Positions 57,614 through 64,000 of a stretch of DNA of 64,000 bases are shown here, one piece after another. A program made the position numbers and the translations under genes. The DNA is from Pseudoscleropodium purum (taxonomy: Eukaryota > Streptophyta > Bryopsida > Hypnales > Brachytheciaceae): contig OZ017796.1 in the NCBI GenBank assembly GCA_963969395.1, forward strand, positions 3,970,501-4,034,500, read 5' to 3'. How positions within the stretch are numbered: position 1 is the first letter of the stretch; each line of letters starts with the position of its first letter. The notes beneath the pieces were generated by a model. That model was not told the origin of the DNA, made no database searches, and saw only the letters and a list, made by a program, of their open reading frames with translations.

Positions 57614-58697
57614 AAATGAGATAGTGTAGAGAATATTATGCAAGAGATCATTTGAATGGCTAAAATTTACATTTAGAGCAACCAATATCCACAAAAGGCA
57701 TACATTGTGATTTTTCAAGAGCGTCTTTTGTAGAAAAGTTGAAATAGTAATTTCAACCATTGAACTGCTAAAAATGCATTCACAGAACTCTCGAAAAAGA
57801 AATTGGATGAAAAATCCATCAGACCTCCATCCAGTATTGTTCTTGAAATCATCCAAGAGACTCTTTGTGGCACCGACGGGCATTCCAGGGTGAAGTAAAG
57901 CCATCCTTCTATTAAGTTTGTTTGTTTTGTTCGTCATATTGAAACCTCCCAGATCGTGTGCCTCCCGTTTGCATGTTTGATAGCATCGGAAAGCCCTCAG
58001 TGAGGTAGGGTACGCAGGCTTGGTTTTGTGGCGTTCCGACCTAAAGTGTGAAAGTTATTGAATTTTGAAGTTTTTATGAATTAAAAAAATTAAAAAAATA
58101 TTTTTTCTTTCATTTTGACCCGGGCAAGGACACAGGGCACACTAGTATTGGTGAATTGGTACTGTAATCCCCGGCTTTTCAGAATAGATGAACCATTCAG
58201 TGCAGCTGCTTCACTCTACTGATCCTGCAAATAAGAACTACTGTAGCTTAGAAGCATCACTAAACAAGTCTCAAATCTAATCCAAAAAGCTTACGGTAAG
58301 GCAAATGGCTCACGATAACTAACTACAACCGAGCAGTACAGTGAACACATTCACAAGGCTCTTAAGGATGATAGTGAATGTGTGACCCGCATCTGCCTGC
58401 AAAGCAGAGCTTGCGCAGTGCAGTCACTGCAAGCCAACACATTCCCTCTTCCTATGGAAAATCTTCAAAACAGAAAATCCACAAAACAGACAGGGAACCT
58501 GTCCAAAGCAAGTCTTTCACTTCGACCAGCCCACCTTCCCTTTCACACCAGCTAATCCAGGTCGGGTAGGAAAGCCCGCCCTCTCCGATGCACCTGCGGC
58601 ATGTACACCAACCACGACTATCTCCCGCGAAGGTAAACACCAAACCTCTCTAGGGCCTTCTGAAGCTCCAGCACTCAACCCAGCAGCAAGTGAAGGC
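57614..58697. other. Intergenic DNA upstream of the Dof-like gene
   Basis: No gene is recognised. From about 58130 the composition becomes less AT-rich towards the minisatellite. Confidence 0.4.
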
Positions 58698-58945
58698 GGG
58701 GGTTCCATGTCCCTGGACTGCGAGTTCAGAGCGTGTTCCATGTCCCCAGACTCCGAGATAAGCGCGTGTTCCACGTCCCCAGACTCCGAAATCAGCGCGT
58801 GTTCCATGTCCCCAGACTCCGAAATAAGCGCGTGTTCCACGTGCCCAGACTCCGAGATAAGCGCGCGTTCCATGTCCTCAGACTCCGAAATAAGCGCGTG
58901 TTCCACGTCCCCAGACTCCGAAATAAGCGCGCGTTCCAGACTCTT
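58698..58945. repeat. 33-bp minisatellite in the promoter of the Dof-like gene
   Basis: Units of 33 bp start at 58698 (degenerate), 58731, 58764, 58797, 58830, 58863 and 58896, with a partial unit at 58929. From 58731 they alternate between TTCCATGTCC and TTCCACGT forms, so the higher-order unit is 66 bp, repeated three times. The CACGT form gives an ACGT core, and one unit contains the full G-box CACGTG. Because 33 is a multiple of three, both strands stay open (an 11-residue repeat), but neither long frame here starts with a well-placed ATG leading to a known domain. It ends about 20 bases before the TATA box. Confidence 0.9.
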
Positions 58946-58963
58946 CCTCCCGTCCCTCCCAGG

Positions 58964-58971
58964 TATAAATA
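58964..58971 (+). promoter_or_regulatory. TATA box of the Dof-like gene
   Basis: TATAAATA, in the context AGGTATAAATACTGAG. Transcription would be expected to start about 30 bases downstream near 58995-59005. A pyrimidine-rich leader with three imperfect copies of a TCCGCTT(C/T)TCTTCTGC...CAATTAGT unit (about 59010-59150) precedes the start codon. Confidence 0.6.
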
Positions 58972-59215
58972 CTGAGAGCCTGCAGGTACTCAAGTCGCTC
59001 TTCTCTCCTCCGCTCAATGAGTCCGCTTCTCTTCTGCCTTCAATTGGTCTAGTTCTCTTCTCCGTTCAATTAATTAGTCCGCTTCTCTTCTGCCTTCAAT
59101 TAGTCCAGTTTTTCTTCTCTGTTCAATTAGTCCGCTTTTCTTCTGCATCCTTCCGAGCTTTTCTTCCTCCTTTCACCAGAGACTTGTCTTGCATTTTCTG
59201 TCTTGCATTTCCTGT

Positions 59216-59926
59216 ATGATGGCGAAACTCCAAACGATTTGCTACCACTGTGGCTGTCAATCTGCGGACAATGTATTCCAGTATTACAACAACGGAAAGC
59301 GGACCCAACCGCGATATCAATGTGGCAATTGCCAAAAACTCTTCACCGTGGGCTCACAGGGCCGCCCGAAGGGGAAGATCTACAGGGAACGGAACGTCGA
59401 TCCCCCGGAATTGAGGGGCTTGCCAAGAGAGTGCCGCTGTTGCGGAGCTGCTGACAACGCGCCCTTCAAATATTACAACAACTCGAATCTCTCACAACCA
59501 CGCTTCAAGTGCTTGAGCTGTGGGCAACAATTCCAAATGCGCTTGATGGGGACTGGCGAAGAAAAGCGCCTGGTGCACACTTCGTCCTACCAAAGGCCAC
59601 CCACCAGCGATCACGCAAAGCTGGGCCTGGCACGAAACTCTGCTGATGATGATATGAGCGGGCAAATGCCAGCGGCTGTGGATCCCTGGATGCCCGCCCT
59701 TGAGCCTGGCATGGAGTTGTTTCCCGCTTTGAGTGTTGAGGACGCCAAGTATTTCGATTCGATCGAGTCTGGCTTAAAGAACGAGAAGGAAGCTCCCCCA
59801 CCAATGGCAATCCTGAGGCTCCAATCGTGGGCCTCGAAGCTGCCTCGAAGCTGTCGTCAGAGGGTGCCACTGAATCACACTCACGGCCCACAAGCTAGCG
59901 CAGAAGGCCAGATTGCAATGGTTTAG
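59216..59926 (+). CDS. Protein with two tandem Dof-like zinc fingers
   Basis: The 236-residue frame starts at the first of two adjacent ATGs (59216, 59219). Finger 1 is C9-x2-C12-x23-C36-x2-C39 with QYYNNGKRTQPRYQC, then FTVGSQGRPKG. Finger 2 is C73-x2-C76-x22-C99-x2-C102 with KYYNNSNLSQPRFKC. The YYNN...QPR..C signature is that of the plant Dof domain (C-x2-C-x21-C-x2-C), which binds AAAG DNA; here it is present twice, with slightly longer loops. The rest (about 115-236) is low in structure and acidic around 155-195, as in a transcription factor. Near 59795 an alternative frame gives a Ser/Pro-rich tail (SSPTNGNPEAPIV), so a one-base indel near the C run is possible. The upstream region has a TATA box and a minisatellite. 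Nuclear DNA-binding role is inferred. Confidence 0.75.
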   Translation: MMAKLQTICYHCGCQSADNVFQYYNNGKRTQPRYQCGNCQKLFTVGSQGRPKGKIYRERNVDPPELRGLPRECRCCGAADNAPFKYYNNSNLSQPRFKCLSCGQQFQMRLMGTGEEKRLVHTSSYQRPPTSDHAKLGLARNSADDDMSGQMPAAVDPWMPALEPGMELFPALSVEDAKYFDSIESGLKNEKEAPPPMAILRLQSWASKLPRSCRQRVPLNHTHGPQASAEGQIAMV

Positions 59927-60487
59927 CAATAACTGGCAAGTCTTCTGCAAGCAATGTATCAAAGATTCGAATGAAATCGATGCGTATTATAGAAACCGCT
60001 TGTAAAAGTATGATTGAAAGTAAGTTCAAAGTGCGCTTCGGCCTAGAACAGACACCGAAACACTTGAACAGATGTATATCTGGAGTGTATTCAATGTACA
60101 GACACACATTGTTGAAAGAAATTTAAGTCCCATATTTAGCACATGGATGATCCATTGATCTAGTTACCGTGAAATAGATTGATGTATATTAACGGCTCTG
60201 TTTTATATGATTTGGCACTGTCTTTCTGTCGCATGCGGGTGAAATTAGTGGTTGTTGTCTGAATACTTATTTCCACATTATGCATGTTCTCAGTGGTTTT
60301 CTTGTCTGTTTTCCATTGAACGAGAAGTTTCCGGAATGATGCACGCACAGCACCTTCTCACAATAATTTCAGAAGATTCGCTAGAATTCACACTACTCTC
60401 TCTTACAACAGAAGCCAAATTCGCTCACTAGTGTGAGCTTGTACACTCATCACTAATCTTTCCTGGAGGCAGATTAGTTCAGTAGTG
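59927..60487. other. Downstream region of the Dof-like gene
   Basis: Probably includes the 3' untranslated region; no other feature is recognised. Confidence 0.4.
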
Positions 60488-61144
60488 TTAACCTCTAAAT
60501 GCCCAAGACCCTTGGGGTGCTTCTTGGAATTTGCTCTAAATTGTACAAAAAGCCAACATTTTGATTATTTTTATCACTTTTTTCTTTAACCAGAACCATA
60601 CAAATTCATACTAGACATGTTAAAAATCAGATAGGAAAAGAATGCAACAATATTACTTATGGATTGAAAGATTATAATGCTTGATCATGAATGTCGGTTA
60701 AAATTATGAAAGTGATTTGAAGTCTTTTGATCCTCTTTTCACATGTGAAACTTAAAGAATTGGTCACCAAAAAAATATGAGGTTAAAGGGCATATCATGC
60801 ATAACCCCAATCAATTTATAGCTTCTTAGAATCCACTCTACAATTTTTCTAAATGAATTTCTAATTTGAATTTTTTTTCCAAGATATGGTATTTGAAGCT
60901 CATTTTCAAGAACCCTCAACACTAGAACATCAAGATTTGCAATGGTCACCCTTCCTTGCACAAAATCTTGAATAGAAAAATCCTAATCATTCATTCTCAA
61001 AATCAAATTTTTGATGCAAAAACAAAACTTCAAAAAGAAATTTTCAAAGATGTAAACTACTAAAAATTATAACTTCATTAGGTTTTATTTAACTTTAAAG
61101 TATTGTCAACACCAGAATCTGTTGCCTTGAGAATTTAGGGTTAA
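60488..61144 (+). mobile_element. TTAA-flanked repeat family B, copy 5 (both ends kept)
   Basis: It runs from TTAACCTCTAAATGCCCAAG to TTGAGAATTTAGGGTTAA (657 bp), TTAA on both sides (60488-60491, 61141-61144). The interior is collinear with copy 4. No transposase is encoded. Confidence 0.85.
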
Positions 61145-62539
61145 GAAGAAAGTTTGCTTCAACCTGTTGGGAAGCCCAAAATCTCCACGACGCAGATCGG
61201 GTACTGTATTGAGTTTGGCAAAGCAAGCCCCAAACCGCAAACCCATCCTCTGTTTGCGAAATGATGCATGGCTTGAATTGGAAAGCATACAGTACAGGCT
61301 GGGTTATCCTCCAGACTGCATAAGGAGACGCCTTAAGTTATATTCTCTTTGTCTTAGTGCCTTCCATAATTAAATGTCTAACGATATACAGTACTGTTGA
61401 AGCTTCTGAGTTCGGACTGACTTAATAATATTGTCATATACATTTGCCTATTTGTGGTGTAATATCCAGATTCCAGAAATGCTATTTGAATGGAATGTCT
61501 GCAGATCGTCACTGTCATGAGTTTCTGACTGTCAGCTGTTTATAGAGCCACCGTATGGAAGGCGGATACTTTTGAAATGTTTGAAATGTTCAGAGATACC
61601 TATCAACATTTCTTGAAAATTTTCAGTGCCGAAGCTTAGAGGTGTAAGTATCGTAATGAGAAAACTCAAGTAATTGTGCTTTAGATTTTGAAAGAGGGCA
61701 GTGACTTTTGACTGCCTGCACGGCGAGGGTTTCCCTTGAATTATAGAATACATGCCTTGGGACATGTGATAAAACAAGCGTTGGAGACAAGCAGTTACAA
61801 GGTGCCACTCGTCACTTTCTTGTGAGGATAATTGATAACAAAGTGAGGCACACATTTTCCTCTTAGGTTTCAGTTATTTAATTTCTCTTGCAATTCAATA
61901 ACCTACCCTGCCTCTGTCGATTTTAATTACGCTCTTAAGTCGTGTATCATAACTTTAGCGTTCAGCATCGGAAATGGGCAGCTTCCATTACTAATAATTA
62001 TGTTAATTAATAGGAGGGGCAGCAGAGTGAGTTTTGAAATTTGTTGAAATCTCAAAAAGTGCCTCCGTCTACCTTACTTGCAAGTTCAATATTTGTCAGT
62101 CACTTGAACAAATTGTAGCAATGCCATTGCGTTGCACATCCTCACATCTTTATGTTACTGCCTGCAAATTTTCAATTCTTTTATTGTCATGCCTATAGCG
62201 ACATGCATTAGGCATCTTCTTGCGGTTGTGAGCAGTTGCCCGTGGAAATCAATGCCACAATTCTCACAGTCAAACCTCATTATCTTGTAGTATACTAACT
62301 AAGTTATTTTCTAGTTTTTGCTTTTTTAAGAGAAGAGATCTAATGCTTATACTCAAGATCGTATGGTCACTTTGTTCACCACAGACCAATGATCCTCTAC
62401 TTTCCCTATCAAAAAAATTCCAATTTCTTGGTCTTCTTTCTCTTCAGCAATGAATCACATCACTTAGGGGTTAAAAATGTGCAGCATAATCCATTGGTAC
62501 TAATTCTAATCAAATCTAACGTACATACAGCACAGCCAG
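61145..62539. other. Intergenic DNA, no feature recognised
   Basis: Short frames only; one minus-strand frame at 61532-61855 lacks motifs. Confidence 0.4.
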
Positions 62540-63217
62540 ACTGGTTGAGACTCCAGAGAGGTCAGTCACGTGCTCTCTCCAATGAAGCTCTTCGATCTAG
62601 CAATAGGAAAGACGCAGATTCAACGAGCCTCCATTTTTTTGACTTCAAGTTTGTGTTTGGGAGGCCTAATCAGATGCGTCACAGAACTCATTTGGCACAC
62701 GTCTGGAAGCTTGGCCTCCAAGGAAATGAAAAATTCGAACTTGTTCCTCAGTTTCATAGCCGTGGCATAGGGGACCATCCATGTACCTGCAAAAGGTGCA
62801 TCCTTACCCAGGTTGGGGTAATTCACTTGGCCTCTAACAGCCTCCGGAAGCTACGGATTCAAGCAAAATCGCCTACCGTGGAGGTTCTGTTTAGAGGACC
62901 CATCCTCGTACGTGCGAAGCTCACATTCACACACGGTCATCCTTTCTAGATGTCTTAAATCCAAAGGCAGTGAAGATATGAATTTTTCCGTTCAATTGCA
63001 CACCAGCAATTGGAGATGCATCCACATTCATACCTGGCGTAAAGCCAAGCGACCTTCCTTGTTGCACAAACAGAGCATCATGTTCGTTTCCTGGGTTGCA
63101 TTTGATAAGACCAAATCCTGTGGAAAATGATGTGGACCATTTCCCTGTGAGACGAACTTGGATTCGCAAAGATTGAAGGAAATGGTTAGAGTAGATGTCA
63201 GTCGTCTCGGACCTCAC
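62540..63217 (-). pseudogene. Possible decayed coding sequence, unidentified
   Basis: Minus-strand frames at 63217-62927 (with FSTGFGLIKCNPGNEHDALF and GRSLGFTPGMNVDASPIAGV) and at 62826-62620 (with AGTWMVPYATAMKLRNKFEF) read like protein and are separated by stops and a frame change. I do not recognise the family. The plus-strand frame over the same interval (62389-62949) is less protein-like. The minus-strand reading could be two exons with an intron between, or a pseudogene. Confidence 0.35.
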
Positions 63218-63660
63218 AACTTCGAATCGAAGGGGAATCCACGGTTACGTTTGATTCCACATTGCTGTCAGGCCAGTTTCGTTGCATTCAACAACCAACA
63301 GTTCATGTCATTACAGCTATATAAGATATGGTTTCAATATATATTTTTAATTTAAGAAACATCTAATTACTTGCACAGAAACGGAATAGAGGTGTACAAC
63401 TATTTCATTTTTGTTATATCTTGAATGCATATTCCTTGATCATCATATGGTGACCAGATTCTTCAATAATTTGTGATATGAGCAAAATGACAATTGGGCA
63501 TATATGAAACACGACTATTTTGTCCCCAGAGGAGTTTTATCCAAGCTTATTATTTATATTTTTTTTTCCCTAAGTATTGATTTCATAGTAATAAAAACTC
63601 TTTTTCCAATCTCAAGAGTGTCCTCTAAGGAAGACTAGCTCTCGGCCTCCCTGAAGGTCT

Positions 63661-63840
63661 CTATTTGACTCCCTCCTTCTGGCCAAGCAAATGATTCACA
63701 TGTGCACGACATAGGAGAGAAAAGCCGCCTGGATGGAGCTCGATGGCTTCCCGGAAAGCTTCCAGAGCCGGCCCCAAATTTTGTTGAGACACCTCTTGGA
63801 CAGCCTTGATCATAAGAACAGGAATCCTAGTTTCTGGAAG
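63661..63840 (-). CDS. TPR-like terminal exon, partial gene
   Basis: On the minus strand, after an acceptor-like CTTCCAG, a frame reads VLMIKAVQEVSQQNLGPALE, then AFREAIELHPGGF and LLCRAHVNHLLGQKEGVK before a TAG (63661-63663). The spacing of Ala, Phe, Ala and Pro (ALEAFREAIELHP ... RAHVNHLLG) fits one tetratricopeptide repeat, a protein-interaction module. Upstream exons would lie beyond the end of the window at 64000, so the protein cannot be identified. The short length makes the call moderate. Confidence 0.45.
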   Translation of the reverse strand, partial: LPETRIPVLMIKAVQEVSQQNLGPALEAFREAIELHPGGFSLLCRAHVNHLLGQKEGVK

Positions 63841-64000
63841 CCAGGACCCAACGCACTCGTATCACGCGCTCACACATCGCATGGTGGCGAAGGGGAGGGT
63901 AATATTTAGTACTGCATCCAAGGATCGGAACAAGCTTTAAACCTCAAGAAGATGAACAGAGAAAATCAGCTTTTGCAATATAGCGCAAACACTGGAATAC

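Noticed and set aside
58517..59017. Minus-strand frame with an 11-residue repeat (ALISESGD-like) through the minisatellite
   Set aside because: It lacks an ATG at its start and is open only because the 33-bp unit is a multiple of three; the plus strand is equally open there.
62389..62949. 186-codon plus-strand frame
   Set aside because: Its residue composition is less protein-like than the opposite strand and it has no motif; the minus-strand remnant is the better reading.
1..64000. CRISPR array or prokaryotic system
   Set aside because: The tandem repeats found lack regular spacers, and the genes are spliced plant genes.

Overview
The window looks like nuclear DNA of a land plant, probably a non-seed plant (a moss or other bryophyte is my best guess; lycophyte or fern is not excluded). 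The evidence is a plant-type B3 DNA-binding protein, a SUT-family sucrose/H+ symporter, an A-type cytochrome P450, a chloroplast-type Obg GTPase with a transit-peptide-like leader, spliced SEN1-like helicase pieces and a Dof-like zinc-finger protein, all set in very AT-rich DNA with GT-AG introns. The organism call is inference. No bacterial, phage, plasmid or CRISPR features were seen.

Layout. 1-8.6 kb: AT-rich DNA full of dispersed repeats. 8.6-10.3 kb: less AT-rich island with at best a decayed gene. 11.9-13.6 kb: intact B3 gene (minus) whose 3' end carries an out-of-frame duplicate of its acidic tail. 13.6-20.3 kb: AT-rich, repeats, no gene. 20.3-23.8 kb: Obg GTPase gene (minus), broken: the Obg-fold exons are absent and there is a stop and a frameshift. 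26.4-28.0 kb: two transposon-like repeats sharing one TTAA. 29.6-31.2 kb: intact, intronless sucrose transporter (plus). 33.5-37.2 kb: decayed unidentified coding sequence and a truncated SEN1-like helicase pseudogene (both minus). 38.0-44.1 kb: repeats, including MITEs with readable target-site duplications. 44.5-47.3 kb: three-exon P450 (plus) with a one-base frameshift after the haem loop, followed at once by a solo LTR. 47.6-58 kb: AT-rich repeats plus a small helicase fragment (55.5 kb). 58.7-59.9 kb: intact gene (plus) for a protein with two tandem Dof-like zinc fingers, with a 33-bp minisatellite just upstream of its TATA box. 60.5-64.0 kb: repeat, a weak coding remnant and a short TPR-like exon (minus).

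The most striking feature is a set of about 16 dispersed repeats (families called A to E here, 620-970 bp where unbroken by later insertions) with a shared terminal inverted repeat of roughly TTAACCCCTAAATGCCCAAGG. TTAA forms both borders, as expected for piggyBac-type elements with a TTAA target duplication. They carry no transposase gene and cover about a fifth of the window. CACTA-, hAT- and PIF/Harbinger-type MITEs with their expected 3-, 8- and 3-bp duplications occur too, so this interval has been bombarded by several classes of non-autonomous DNA transposon. Of the recognisable genes, three (B3, sucrose transporter, Dof-like) read as intact; the Obg, helicase and P450 genes carry lesions. 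The genes share no evident pathway and no operon-like organisation exists.
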